A stretch of 64,000 nucleotides of DNA from Xanthocytophaga flava (GCA_030068525.1 JASJOS010000018.1:173661-237660), one strand, 5' to 3'; numbered from the stretch's first letter, positions 1 through 9,608 are shown. Program-made: numbers and translations. Notes: generated by a model from the sequence alone, not told the origin.

Positions 1-2758
1 GAGGTTGCGGAGTAACATCCCGTAGTACATCCAGTGTAGTAGAATACACAAACTGATCGCCAGCCAGATTGTATGCCTTAATACGATAGGTAGTTTTAGC
101 CCGTACATCATCTACATAACTTAGTGTGTCTCCATACACATAGTTTGTAAACTCTTGTATTGCCACAAAATCAGCATTTATACCCTCTATTTTTCGTTCC
201 AGTACATAATTCGATCCTAGTTCTCCATTCAGGTCATTCCAGGTAAGAGTAGTCTTAAAGTAGTTGTCTTCATGAATTGTACTATAGATTTGTGGAGAAG
301 CCAGCTTCCAGGTATGGATATACTCCCGTTGCGGATTAAAGGCAAAGTTTGATTTGTTGGAAGCATAGTATCTGCCCGCAGGCGTAAGCGTATCAGCCAG
401 TACCATAGCCCGTTTATCCTCTACCCAATCATAGATGGCATACCGCTCAATAAAAGAGGTTGTATCTAGTACATTCAGAATGCCGATCATATCATTATAC
501 TGCTTCTGAAACTGTGCCTGAGGATCTGAAGGCCAAGACTCAGTAGTCCAGTTGGCCCCATTGTTCCATTCTGTAATCCAGAGTGGACGTTTCACCCGGT
601 CATAAATACTCTTTAATTGAGAATACCATTGTTGCGGAGTTAATCCACCCCAGTAACAGTGTATAGCCACATAATCTACACGGTAGTTGAGTTCGTTGCA
701 TTTGCTCATAAAATCTGTAATCCAGCTGTTCTGAGGAGAAGCAGGTGCAGGCGATCCTAACCGCAAGCCAGACTTCATCATCTCAGGCCATTGGGCAATC
801 GCTTCGGCTACTGTCATATTAGCCTGATCCGGGCGGTCTGGTTCATTAAATCCCAGCAAATGATTGACATTCTGTTTCACATTCAGTGCTTCCCAGGCAG
901 GCCATCCCCCATTCTGACGGATGATAGAATAATGATAGTTGGCCGTTGACTGCCCGCCTATATTCCAGTCATAATACCAGGTGGATTGTGTCAGATCCAG
1001 TGGAGTTCCACCACCAGCCTTTCCTTTTTTACTTACCCACTCCCATTTAAATACTCTGATAAAGGATGTCTTTACATCCAAGGCCTGAGGCAATATATTT
1101 ACAATCAGATCATCATCATTGGCAATGAATACACGACTAAAACCTGATCCATCCGGATTGGTTGCCAGTGTAGCCATATACCCCCGTTTCAATCGAAAGG
1201 ACTGAATCTGATTGTCAAAAGTACCCAGATTTTTATGATACGTTTCGATCTCAAATGATCGGGTATCACCCCCAAGATTTGGATCTGTAAATACTTCCAG
1301 TGCAGCCTGAGAAGTAATATTGCCATTTGGAATAACAACAGTTCCATTTTTATAGATGGCAATGCGAACAGCCGGATTATTGGCAGCAGAAGCACCATTA
1401 ATAGTAACTTTACTGAGCCAGTTGGCTGTTACATCAGCAGGTCTTACATTGTCAAAGAAAAGCCAGGCATCATTGGAATTTAGGGCCACCGTAGAATTAA
1501 CCATAGGTACAACGTCTCCTGTTAAATGCAGATCTGTTTTGCCAGGTACAATGAAGTTAGTATTAAACGTAGTGGGCACCTTAACTACCTGTCCAGTCAG
1601 TGTCACATCCTGTTTGGGATGTGTTACAATCTCTGAAGGGGCATAGGCACCTTCTTCATACGTTATAGATCTCACCTCCATATCTACAGCTCCATTGGGA
1701 TAATTCTTACCAAAAATGAATCGGGGCTGCACATTTACTTTGTTAAACGATAGTTCTGCAATAGAATACAATCCCCAGTCACCTGTAAATGTCAGATAGT
1801 AATCACCTGCTTCCTGTGAAGTAAACAAGTAGTTTTCCCGATTTAGAACACGTGTACCACTGGTATAAAATACATGTTTATCATATCGGCCTGTCACTGT
1901 GTTGGTTTTTCCAATACCTACTGTAATTGCCTTGCTACTCTGCCCATTGGATACATAGGCATGCAACATCGAAAAATCATAGGTAGTATTGGCTTCCAGT
2001 GTGACTTTATACCCATACCAGGCATCTTTATAATCGTTGTTGTCCCAACGGATATATAGTACTCGGCCTGTATAGGGACTGTTGTTATAGGTATGTGTAT
2101 TGGTAGTGGTTGTTACATCCATATACCGGGATCCACTGGTACCATTGGCGGTATTAAATAAATTGGCAGTAGTACCTAAAAGGGTCCATCCATACTCGCT
2201 GGGTTTGCCAGATGTAGAGGTAGATGTCCCAGCCCAGTTTGGCATCAGATTCACAGAATCTTTTACCACATTCAGAAGGTTGTTAACTTCTACCCCACCT
2301 GCAATGTCTTTAACAGCTGCTACAGGTTGAGACTGAATAAACACTCCATTCTGATAAATATAGGCAATATCACTCTTGACAGCAACCCGGATCAGTTGTT
2401 CTTCATCTTTTTGGGCAGCAGATAAGGTTTTTGCATTGGCCAATGGTGATGTAGATTTCAACAATGCGGAATCCAGTGATAACCGAAATCCTTTTAGTTT
2501 TGAATTACGAGCCTCAATATCCAATCCACGTCCTGTAGCTGCATGTATAGTGGCTGCTATTTCAAGTGTAAAATCATTGGCAATTGGCCGTTGTTTGACT
2601 ACTGTATCAATTTGAGCAGTCTGTGAAAAAGTTTTATTCGAAAGCAGAACCTGTGACAATGTAGTCTTAGTCGGCAGGTTGGGACTTTGAGCTGTTACAT
2701 ACTTGCCATAGAGGCTCAATAGAATGACAAGTGCACTTGTAAAGATACGTCTACTCAT
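1..2758 (-). CDS. Secreted GH128-like glycosyl hydrolase, C-terminus cut by window edge
   Basis: The open frame runs leftwards from the ATG at 2756-2758 and leaves the window without a stop, giving 919 visible codons. The N-terminus is a signal peptide ending near ...KYVTAQ. Residues about 140-340 look like a beta-rich, lectin-like carbohydrate-binding region. Residues about 560-800 match the glycosyl hydrolase catalytic-core fold of GH128 beta-1,3-glucanases: GFNEPD supplies a probable acid/base Glu639, VDYVAIHCYWGG follows, and WITEWNN supplies a probable nucleophile Glu730. A fibronectin-III-like segment follows at about 835 onwards, and more modules may lie outside the window. It probably acts on beta-1,3-glucan outside the cell or at its surface. 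The family call rests on motifs; substrate is inferred. Confidence 0.85.
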   Translation of the reverse strand, partial: MSRRIFTSALVILLSLYGKYVTAQSPNLPTKTTLSQVLLSNKTFSQTAQIDTVVKQRPIANDFTLEIAATIHAATGRGLDIEARNSKLKGFRLSLDSALLKSTSPLANAKTLSAAQKDEEQLIRVAVKSDIAYIYQNGVFIQSQPVAAVKDIAGGVEVNNLLNVVKDSVNLMPNWAGTSTSTSGKPSEYGWTLLGTTANLFNTANGTSGSRYMDVTTTTNTHTYNNSPYTGRVLYIRWDNNDYKDAWYGYKVTLEANTTYDFSMLHAYVSNGQSSKAITVGIGKTNTVTGRYDKHVFYTSGTRVLNRENYLFTSQEAGDYYLTFTGDWGLYSIAELSFNKVNVQPRFIFGKNYPNGAVDMEVRSITYEEGAYAPSEIVTHPKQDVTLTGQVVKVPTTFNTNFIVPGKTDLHLTGDVVPMVNSTVALNSNDAWLFFDNVRPADVTANWLSKVTINGASAANNPAVRIAIYKNGTVVIPNGNITSQAALEVFTDPNLGGDTRSFEIETYHKNLGTFDNQIQSFRLKRGYMATLATNPDGSGFSRVFIANDDDLIVNILPQALDVKTSFIRVFKWEWVSKKGKAGGGTPLDLTQSTWYYDWNIGGQSTANYHYSIIRQNGGWPAWEALNVKQNVNHLLGFNEPDRPDQANMTVAEAIAQWPEMMKSGLRLGSPAPASPQNSWITDFMSKCNELNYRVDYVAIHCYWGGLTPQQWYSQLKSIYDRVKRPLWITEWNNGANWTTESWPSDPQAQFQKQYNDMIGILNVLDTTSFIERYAIYDWVEDKRAMVLADTLTPAGRYYASNKSNFAFNPQREYIHTWKLASPQIYSTIHEDNYFKTTLTWNDLNGELGSNYVLERKIEGINADFVAIQEFTNYVYGDTLSYVDDVRAKTTYRIKAYNLAGDQFVYSTTLDVLRDVTPQP

Positions 2759-3145
2759 AAAGAAAAAGTTTAGGTAAAAAAAGTGTTAAAAATCCTGCTC
2801 CGGTTTCTATTCGGAACAGCACATAGCAGATGTATGCATTCGTGGATTATGAATACATGGATAAAAATCCCCTGCTTTTGAATTGTACATAAGGTGCTCG
2901 CCTTACTGACAATAGTTCAATAAAATGAAATAATAATCCAAAATTAAGAGATACATAGAAGATACAGAGGGGTATTTTCGTCAAAAAGAGGGGATAAATA
3001 CTTCGGCAACAAAGTCTTATGAGAAGCTAGACTTAGATAGGATGTTTAGACTCTACATCATGAAGAACATATATACACTAGAGCCTTAAAATAATTTAAG
3101 TTATGCTACATGTAAGAGTATAGTTTTCCTTCAACAGGGTTTTTC

Positions 3146-3340
3146 TTTTTGCGCATAGTTTACAGCAAACTATTTTTTAGTGGAGGTAAGACTGTCAGTT
3201 TGATTAATGAAGAGATTGCGTTTTATTCATGGCAATTTTTATTTTGACCGGAACTCCGATCATTTTTTTGTTTGCGCATAACTCACCGCAAAAATAAAAT
3301 ATGATCGGAATTCACCGCAAAGTTTTTCCTGCTGTGAATA
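3146..3340. repeat. Dispersed hairpin-forming repeat, copy 1
   Basis: This segment aligns without a large gap to 56504-56698, with strongest identity in the first 32 bases (GCGCATAGTTTA...CAAACTATTTTTT) and in the last 90. Its second half folds into a long hairpin: 3251-3263 pairs with 3301-3313 with one mismatch, and an inner TTTGCG pairs with CGCAAA around a ten-base loop. It lies outside genes, has no coding potential and no transposase. It is probably a dispersed structured repeat or non-autonomous element; the exact ends are uncertain. Confidence 0.7.
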
Positions 3341-3412
3341 AACCGCAAGATAAGGACTTATTGTGTCCTATATCTTTTTCGGGAAGTTGTAGGAACAGAG
3401 TATTTTTATCTC

Positions 3413-3465
3413 TCAGAAACCACAAATCACTCTATTTGTCACAAGGTTCTTTCAGAAGGACAAAA
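3413..3465. repeat. Short dispersed repeat, partial copy
   Basis: The segment contains CTCAGAAACCACA followed by a stretch of about 35 bases (3431-3465) that is almost identical to 5110-5144, differing at one position (ACAAGGTTC versus ACAAGATTC). Compared with the copy near 5.1 kb it lacks the left hairpin arm, so it looks like an internally deleted copy. Confidence 0.6.
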
Positions 3466-3566
3466 TGGGTTGCAGAGTGCTCCTCCTGAAGTTGGCAATC
3501 ATGAACCAGGCAATTGGCTAGCTAAAAGTTAAAATAACTCAAATTGACTTATTAGATGAACAAACC

Positions 3567-4838
3567 TTATGCGCTCTTCATTACCTCTGCTAGTACAGGT
3601 CGTTTTTTCGATGTGTTTGTATTTTTTCTCTTCTCCTTCTTCCCTTTTCCGAGCCATATAAGTACGCCTGTTACAGGTAAACTTGTGGCAATCAGACAAG
3701 CCAGAAAGTACAGACATTTGGTAAATGTCCCAAAGATTTCACCTGTGTGAATTGCCTTAACAGAAGAAAGCAGTTTTTGGCTAAATGATAAATCCGAATA
3801 GGGTTTTAAATCCAGCACAGCCCCTGAATATTGATCCAGCACTACTCTGTCAATACCTGAACAGGTGAAAAAGCCATCCTGGTATTTTTGAACAGCATAA
3901 GATCCTTCTGCGTCTTTTGGCAACATTATCCTCATATTTCCAGCATAGGAATACAGAGTAGACGTCTGTGAGATAATTCTCTCCAGGCTAAGTGGCTCTT
4001 TATATTGAATTTCAGACAAAAATGTATTCTCTTTGGAAAAAGGTTTAGCATGAAGCAAAGCCTGAGCACCTTCTTTGTACCACTTAAAAGCAAAATAAGG
4101 CCCTGTAGTAGCCATAATAGTCACAAACAGGAATGCATAAAATCCTAAGGTCTTATGCAGATCAAAATTGATCCGTTTCCAGCTTGCATCCATTTTAATT
4201 TTAAATCCGATTTCCCACGCATGCCATTTTTTCCAGCTGGATACCTTGGCGGGCAACCAGAGAATAAAACCGGTAATCTGTAAGAAAAGCATCAGGATAC
4301 AGGCTGTTCCTGTAATAGCCCCTCCAATATCTTTATTTTCAATCAGCAGCCATCGATGTAGTTGCAATACTTTGGCAAAGAATTGAACAGAAGGTGTTTT
4401 GGCATCTCCCTGAATAATTCCGGAATAGGGATTTACCAGATAGCTTTTAGCCTTTTCTTTTTCCCCTTCTCCTTTCTTTGGTTCTTTAGAAGGATTTGTT
4501 TTATGTTCTTCTTTCCCTTTTGCTTCCAGATGTTTGTTGTCCTTGGGTATAAGAGTAAAAGTCCAGGCCTGATCAGGCTGCTGAGGTATCTGAATGGTAG
4601 TCACCTGCCCCTTCATCTCCCTTTCTACAATACGTTTTAAACTATCTGCTGGTAATGGATTTTTGTCTTCTGAACCTTTCACATAAAACCGGTCGTGATC
4701 AATCCATTGGGTAATCTCCCGTTGAAAGGCATACAGAGTTCCACTTATACACATTACTACCAGTACCAGAGCACTTGGTATACCTAACCAGAGGTGGAGA
4801 TCATTAATAAAGTTGCGAAACGAGTATTTTTTCTTCAT
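3567..4838 (-). CDS. PepSY-associated membrane protein
   Basis: This 423-residue protein has the PepSY-TM layout: a first membrane helix right after the N-terminus (HLWLGIPSALVLVVMCISGTLYAFQ, about residues 15-40), a periplasmic domain with a Lys/Glu-rich low-complexity insert (about 105-135), two central helices, another near 235-255, and a last helix near 385-405 before a basic tail. Relatives are often found with siderophore receptors and are thought to assist iron or flavin-linked electron transfer at the inner membrane; that role is inferred. The ATG at 4836-4838 was preferred over an upstream TTG because the family starts just before helix 1. No iron-uptake gene is adjacent in the window. 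Confidence 0.8.
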   Translation of the reverse strand: MKKKYSFRNFINDLHLWLGIPSALVLVVMCISGTLYAFQREITQWIDHDRFYVKGSEDKNPLPADSLKRIVEREMKGQVTTIQIPQQPDQAWTFTLIPKDNKHLEAKGKEEHKTNPSKEPKKGEGEKEKAKSYLVNPYSGIIQGDAKTPSVQFFAKVLQLHRWLLIENKDIGGAITGTACILMLFLQITGFILWLPAKVSSWKKWHAWEIGFKIKMDASWKRINFDLHKTLGFYAFLFVTIMATTGPYFAFKWYKEGAQALLHAKPFSKENTFLSEIQYKEPLSLERIISQTSTLYSYAGNMRIMLPKDAEGSYAVQKYQDGFFTCSGIDRVVLDQYSGAVLDLKPYSDLSFSQKLLSSVKAIHTGEIFGTFTKCLYFLACLIATSLPVTGVLIWLGKGKKEKRKNTNTSKKRPVLAEVMKSA

Positions 4839-5312
4839 TCGGTATTTCGGTTTCTGGCATTGCAAACAACAAAACTATTCAGATTATTTGAATAGACCTA
4901 CTCAAGAATATTATACGGCCCTCTATATTTGTTAATTTTTGAGAGTCTGGGGAAGAAGACGCTGGTTCACACGAATGATAAAGGCTGTTAGCTTAAGGAA
5001 ACCACTCAGAAACCACACCCCTTATTGTCCTCCTGAAAGGACCTCGTGGCAAGACCGGCGGTCTGTGGATTTGGGATGTATCTGTTTTTTTCAGAAAGTA
5101 AACATGGTTCTATTTGTCACAAGATTCTTTCAGAAGGACAAAAATAAATAAAAAGACAAGAAACAAATTTTCTTAAGTTGATAGCATTAAGCATGCGCTG
5201 CTTTCAAAAGTGGCATGGTGGACATCCATACCACTTTTCGCCTCATCAAAGACTACTTGTCATGAAAAAGCTCAACTCTACTATCTTCAGAAAGGATATT
5301 GTAACCTACTAT
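4839..5312. other. Intergenic region holding a hairpin repeat
   Basis: This stretch of about 470 bases separates two minus-strand genes. Apart from the inverted-repeat element at 5025-5141 I see nothing recognisable. Short open frames here overlap the repeat and lack homology or codon structure. Confidence 0.5.
5025..5141. repeat. Inverted-repeat (MITE-like) element
   Basis: The left arm 5025-5052 and right arm 5114-5141 are reverse complements at 23 of 28 positions, starting TTGTCCT and ending in GACAA. A smaller perfect inverted repeat, AGACC-GGC-GGTCT, sits at 5052-5064 inside it. The right arm and the CTCAGAAACCACA just left of the element recur at 3413-3465. No transposase or clear target duplication is seen, so a small non-autonomous element or a REP-like repeat are both possible. 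Confidence 0.55.
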
Positions 5313-7949
5313 TTATTCATTGCGCAGACTTTTAACAGGGTTTTCCAAAGCCGCTTTGATGCTCTGAAAACTAACAGTCAACAAGGCAATAGCCATAGCC
5401 AACACACCAGCCATCACAAATACCCACCAATCCATATCAATCTTATACACAAAGTCCTGTAACCATCGGTGCATGGCATACCAGGCTATAGGAGAGGCAA
5501 TCAGAAAGGCAATTACCACCAGTTTCAGAAAATCTTTCGATAATAACGCAACCAGACTGCTTATAGTAGCGCCCAGCACCTTACGGATTCCCATCTCTTT
5601 GGTACGTTGAGTGACTACAAATGACACTAAACCAAATAACCCCAAACAACCTATAAAAATACCCACACAAGCAAACAGAATTAGGAAATTAGAGAATTTG
5701 CGTTCATTGTCATACAAGGCACGTAAGTCGTCATCCAGAAATTTGGGTTCATAATAATCGTTAGGAAACAAAGTCTGCCAGTGGGTACGAATATGTTGTA
5801 ACGCAGCTTGCTTTTGAGCAGGATCAATACGAATACTTGCTGTTTTGAAGTTCCAGGAAGCATAAAAATAGGCATGTGCCTGTAAGTTGCTCCGCAGATC
5901 TTCCGAATGGTAATCTTTCACGACACCTACAATAGCTGCTTTCATTCCCCAAAATTCTAGTCGTTGTCCCAGCACTTTCTCCATATTCTGAAATCCCATG
6001 TCATGCGCTGCCTTTTCATTAATTACAATCGGAATAGACGAGGTATGGCCCTGAGCAGTATCTGTTGCGGTAATGGAACGACCTGCTGCCAGTGAAATTT
6101 TAAAGAACCGGAAGTAGCTGGTATCTATATGCTGTAATCGAAAAGTTTCTTCGCCATTTGGAAGGCCAGGATACAATACATTGCCCCACCAATGATCCCG
6201 ATGACTGGCGGGTGTGGTCAACCCAAACGTAACATCTTTGATTTCCGGATGCCCTAACAACTGATGACGAAAACGTTCCCGAATCACACCATCTTTACGA
6301 TCTGGCATTCGAACTGTAATGATGGCTCTTTTATCAAAGCCCAAATCTTTCTGATAAAAGTATTGCACCTGCTTTATCCCAAAAAACATACAAATCACCA
6401 ACACCTGAGCAATAACAAATTGAGTTACCACCAATGACTCCCGTAAGGAAAAACGCTGTCTGTTGACTACCACGAACTGACTTTTTAATACCTTGATTGG
6501 CTCGAAACCAGATAATAATAAAGCAGGATAAAATCCTGACAAAAAGGTTATCACAATGCCACCACCCAATAAAAACAACAGCGTACTGACATTCCAGACA
6601 GGAGCTAATGCTACTTTGGTATTTAGCAACTGATCCGCATAGTGTACCAGTTGTGAAGCAATCAGACTTCCCAGAATCAAAGCAGCAAATACCAGCAAAA
6701 AAGTTTCTCCAAAAAACTGCATAATAATATGCATCCGACTGCTTCCAAGTACCTTACGAATACCGATTTCACGACTTCGCTGCACTGCCTGTACAGTAGC
6801 CAGATTGATAAAATTAATACAGGCTATTATCACCAAAAAACCAGCAATACTACTCAATGTATATAGAGTCCACTTAGGCATAGCATAGTTAAACGGATCA
6901 TTGGTTGTGTCAAAGTGCATTTGACTGAGTGGCTGTAATTCGTATGAAGCAACGTCTGACTCTTCATGATGTTTTTGAATTAATTTTGTAAGCTCTCTGG
7001 CAATCGCGTCTGAAGAGGTTCCTGCCTTAAGTAAAACAAACCCCTGATTCATAGAATCTCCCCCACCCCAATAATCATCATTCTTAAATTCAGGCTGAAG
7101 CTGTTTTAATGTTTCTCTGGAAACAATCATCTGCATTGGGAACCCCGTTTGTACAGGCATTTTGTGAATAATCCCTGTAACCATCAGGTCTACAGCATTC
7201 TCAAACCGAATCACTTTGCCCATAGCATCCCCATTAAATAACCGCTGAGCAGTTTCATCATCAATTACTACCTGTCCGGGAGCATTCAGTGACTGACCAG
7301 GAGAACCTTTCAGCCAAGTTATATCCAGCATCTCCAGCAATTCTGGCGGGGCAAAAAATGTATTTTTCTGCTGATATACCTGATTATTTACTTTAATCGT
7401 AGTAGCTTCCATTCCATAGAGATTAGCAGCCTTCTCTACACCAGGCAAGTGCTCCTGCAAGGTTTTGATCACTCCCTGTGGCGTATGTGATTGTCGCTCT
7501 CCAAACTTATCCGTAGACCGAATGTGATAAATGCGATCGACATTTGTATGAAACCTGTCAAAACTATACTCAAACCGCACAATCCAGAACAATACAATAG
7601 CAACGCCCAATCCAAGACTTAGACCTATCAGATTGATGGTGGAATATAGTCTGCTCTTTTGCAGATTCCGAAAAGCCACTTTAAAATAATTTCGTATCAT
7701 ATCCGGAGAAAATAAAGGTGAAGAAAAACGATCTCGCTTATGTTTAATGGCAAATGGACGAATAAATCCCAGTACATCACGCCAATAATTCAGATGTGCA
7801 TTGAACAAACCTTTCTTTTCAAGCTGGTAATAAAACTCTTCGTGCAAGTCCCCCTGAATATCTTCCAGTTTATCAGGTGAGCAAAACCACTCCAGAAATC
7901 TATCTGCCCATACAGGCGGAGAGGCACTCATTCTGAAAAACCTTTTCAT
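5313..7949 (-). CDS. FtsX/MacB-like ABC transporter permease with prefix domain
   Basis: The 878-residue protein starts with an about 75-residue cytoplasmic prefix domain (WADRFLEWFCSPDKLEDIQGDLHEEF) typical of Bacteroidota and Acidobacteria permeases. Two FtsX halves follow: helix 1 near residue 110, a MacB-like periplasmic domain (about 130-360), three helices with SREIGIRKVLGSS at about 395-500, then a second half with helix near 510, a periplasmic domain, and QRTKEMGIRKVLGAT with three closing helices (about 750-870). Such permeases work with a separate ATPase and act in peptide or lipid export or envelope stress by mechanical coupling. No ATPase gene is nearby. Its ATG overlaps the padR stop by four bases, so the two are translationally coupled and PadR probably controls it. 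Confidence 0.93.
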   Translation of the reverse strand: MKRFFRMSASPPVWADRFLEWFCSPDKLEDIQGDLHEEFYYQLEKKGLFNAHLNYWRDVLGFIRPFAIKHKRDRFSSPLFSPDMIRNYFKVAFRNLQKSRLYSTINLIGLSLGLGVAIVLFWIVRFEYSFDRFHTNVDRIYHIRSTDKFGERQSHTPQGVIKTLQEHLPGVEKAANLYGMEATTIKVNNQVYQQKNTFFAPPELLEMLDITWLKGSPGQSLNAPGQVVIDDETAQRLFNGDAMGKVIRFENAVDLMVTGIIHKMPVQTGFPMQMIVSRETLKQLQPEFKNDDYWGGGDSMNQGFVLLKAGTSSDAIARELTKLIQKHHEESDVASYELQPLSQMHFDTTNDPFNYAMPKWTLYTLSSIAGFLVIIACINFINLATVQAVQRSREIGIRKVLGSSRMHIIMQFFGETFLLVFAALILGSLIASQLVHYADQLLNTKVALAPVWNVSTLLFLLGGGIVITFLSGFYPALLLSGFEPIKVLKSQFVVVNRQRFSLRESLVVTQFVIAQVLVICMFFGIKQVQYFYQKDLGFDKRAIITVRMPDRKDGVIRERFRHQLLGHPEIKDVTFGLTTPASHRDHWWGNVLYPGLPNGEETFRLQHIDTSYFRFFKISLAAGRSITATDTAQGHTSSIPIVINEKAAHDMGFQNMEKVLGQRLEFWGMKAAIVGVVKDYHSEDLRSNLQAHAYFYASWNFKTASIRIDPAQKQAALQHIRTHWQTLFPNDYYEPKFLDDDLRALYDNERKFSNFLILFACVGIFIGCLGLFGLVSFVVTQRTKEMGIRKVLGATISSLVALLSKDFLKLVVIAFLIASPIAWYAMHRWLQDFVYKIDMDWWVFVMAGVLAMAIALLTVSFQSIKAALENPVKSLRNE

Positions 7950-8284
7950 ATACTGGTAGCAGGTTTAAATGAATCTGGTAGTAGATTCCACAGATGGGTA
8001 CGTACAGAATGAATATCCTGTAATGTCTGACGGCCATAAGCAGTAACTACAAACAAGCGTTTCCTTCTTCCTCCCCGTTCTGCTGTAGCCTCTCCCATTT
8101 CTGAAGATACCATACCCTTTTCCTCCAATCGATGAAGGGCTGCGTGCACCTGATTTAGTCGCACTGAACGACCTGTTTGTTCCACAATTTCATGTGTAAT
8201 ACTTACTCCATAGGCAGTTGCATCCAGTAAGGCTACTGTAAGAAGTACTAGCTCTTCAAATTCTCCCAGATAGGTTCTTTTCAT
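7946..8284 (-). CDS. PadR family transcriptional regulator
   Basis: The 112-residue protein has the PadR winged-helix pattern: EELVLLTVALLDATAYGVSITHEIVEQTGRSVRLNQVHAALHRLEEKGMVSSEMG, followed by a wing with GGRRKRLFVVTAYGRQTL. It is the short PadR form with little C-terminal extension. It is the first gene of a two-gene unit with the downstream permease (ATGA overlap). PadR proteins bind dyad operators near their own promoter and respond to small ligands; a pair of 19-base direct repeats at 8402-8441 upstream is a candidate site. Confidence 0.93.
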   Translation of the reverse strand: MKRTYLGEFEELVLLTVALLDATAYGVSITHEIVEQTGRSVRLNQVHAALHRLEEKGMVSSEMGEATAERGGRRKRLFVVTAYGRQTLQDIHSVRTHLWNLLPDSFKPATSI

Positions 8285-8795
8285 GATTAGTTCCGGAATT
8301 TTCTATTTGTTCCATTTTTGCTGATCAAATCCTTTGCCAATTCTATAAAACCCCACCAGAGCGCTCCAAAACAGTTTTGCGGAAAAAATAACCTAGTAGA
8401 GATGTTCTAAAACGGACACTTCATGTACTAAAACGAACACTGATAGACAAGAGCAGAAAAATGCAGAATACAAAAGCGCAGTGGACAGACATCACAATTG
8501 AATTCCACTTCACTTCGATAACACAGGAAATCTTACACGATCTATGAGTGGCTATTATCAGTATGTTAAAAAAAATTTACGCATATGTTATGAAATTCCA
8601 GTTGAAGTAATTTATATTTGCATATAATCTCTATAAAGTTAATAGACTATGAAAGCAAATACTATAAATTTATTTTTTCATTTTTTGTCTGGCTACCGAT
8701 GTTGTTCCTAACTACTAAGCAAACTCTAATACTGCTTATCCCAAAAGTTAGTAATCACAATATCAATTAGTATCTATCCTTAAAAGAACACTATC
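8285..8795. other. Divergent intergenic region between padR and the dioxygenase gene
   Basis: The 511-base spacer serves two divergent genes. It holds the direct repeats at 8402-8441 and, near the dioxygenase gene, a TATATTTG sequence (8613-8620) that fits the Bacteroidota -7 element TAnnTTTG but without a clear -33 element. A 20-codon frame at 8649-8711 has no supporting feature. Confidence 0.5.
8402..8441. promoter_or_regulatory. Two 19-bp direct repeats, candidate operator
   Basis: The sequence ATGTNCTAAAACGNACACT occurs at 8402-8420 and again at 8423-8441, with two differences. The repeat period is 21 bases, two helical turns. Each copy also has a partial dyad, TGTNC and GNACA around TAAAAC. 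It lies about 120 bases upstream of padR and 355 upstream of the dioxygenase gene. Regulator binding is inferred. Confidence 0.5.
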
Positions 8796-9602
8796 ATGGC
8801 CATTCAATATCCAAAATTTACTTTAGGAGAAACTCTTACTGCTCAACAAATTGAGTTCTTCAATACCAATGGATTTATTCATTTCAAGAACTTTATCAAA
8901 CCTGAAACAGTCCAGACCATTACAGATGCCTCACTTGAGGTTCAAAAACGCTGGCTGGAACAGGACATAAAAAAAATAAATGGTGTACCCATTAAATATG
9001 GGAAAGATCTTAACGGAGATACTATTGTACAGCGTTTTGCTTTTATCAATCAGCATCATCCCGTATTAGGAGAATTTCTGGAAGATCCCCGTTTCACTAC
9101 CTTACTCAATCTGATTGGCCCTGGAGCACGTTTGGGAAAAACAGAAAAAGATGGAATGGTTTTCAATCATTATGTAAATGGCCCGGAAAGCAAGTTTAGT
9201 CAGATGGGCTGGCATGTAGATGGTCTGAGAGATATCTTTCATGGAGGAAAGCTGAACCCTATGCTCAATGTGGGTATTCATCTTAGCAACTTAAAACCCG
9301 AAAATGGAGGATTGCGACTTATTCCGGGTACACATAAACAAGGTCTTTATCAGTTATTGTTCCGCAAAAAACACTTCCTGGATCACAAACCAGATGCAGA
9401 AGAAGTAGCAGTTCTGCCAGAAGCAGGGGATCTTACCGTACATGATGGACGTTTGTGGCACAGAGTAGAGAAATCCTCTGTTGTAGGAGAATCAAGCAGA
9501 CGGAGAGTTATTTATGTGCCCATTATAGCAGGGAAATACGAGCCTAAAAACGAAAACAGTCCTACTGCGTTTTATCAGCGATTTGCAGGAGTTGTCAAAT
9601 AA
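8796..9602 (+). CDS. Phytanoyl-CoA dioxygenase (PhyH) family protein
   Basis: The 268-residue protein carries the Fe(II)/2-oxoglutarate facial triad of the PhyH family: GWHVDG gives His140 and Asp142, and LWHRVEKSS gives the distal His222, followed by an Arg-rich stretch (RRRVIYV) expected to bind the 2-oxoglutarate carboxylate. The start EFFNTNGFIHFKNFI is the usual PhyH opening. Such enzymes hydroxylate lipids or small metabolites; the substrate cannot be told from sequence. It is a single-gene unit ending in a strong terminator, convergent with the activator gene. Confidence 0.9.
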   Translation: MAIQYPKFTLGETLTAQQIEFFNTNGFIHFKNFIKPETVQTITDASLEVQKRWLEQDIKKINGVPIKYGKDLNGDTIVQRFAFINQHHPVLGEFLEDPRFTTLLNLIGPGARLGKTEKDGMVFNHYVNGPESKFSQMGWHVDGLRDIFHGGKLNPMLNVGIHLSNLKPENGGLRLIPGTHKQGLYQLLFRKKHFLDHKPDAEEVAVLPEAGDLTVHDGRLWHRVEKSSVVGESSRRRVIYVPIIAGKYEPKNENSPTAFYQRFAGVVK

Positions 9603-9608
9603 ATAAGA

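Larger units (their letters stand above)
2759..3566. other. Long intergenic region with two repeat elements
   Basis: No gene is supported in this stretch of about 800 bases. It carries the divergent side of the hydrolase gene, one copy of the 195-base hairpin repeat (3146-3340) and one copy of a shorter repeat (3413-3465). The remainder is AT-rich sequence in which I see no convincing promoter or RNA gene. Confidence 0.6.

Noticed and set aside
3301..3489. 62-codon frame inside repeat sequences
   Set aside because: It lies across the hairpin repeat and the short repeat and has no coding features.
4939..5151. 70-codon frame over the inverted-repeat element
   Set aside because: Its codons come mostly from the repeat arms; no homology pattern.
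8649..8711. 20-codon reading frame upstream of the dioxygenase gene, possible leader peptide
   Set aside because: No run of regulatory codons and no terminator/antiterminator pair, so attenuation is not supported.
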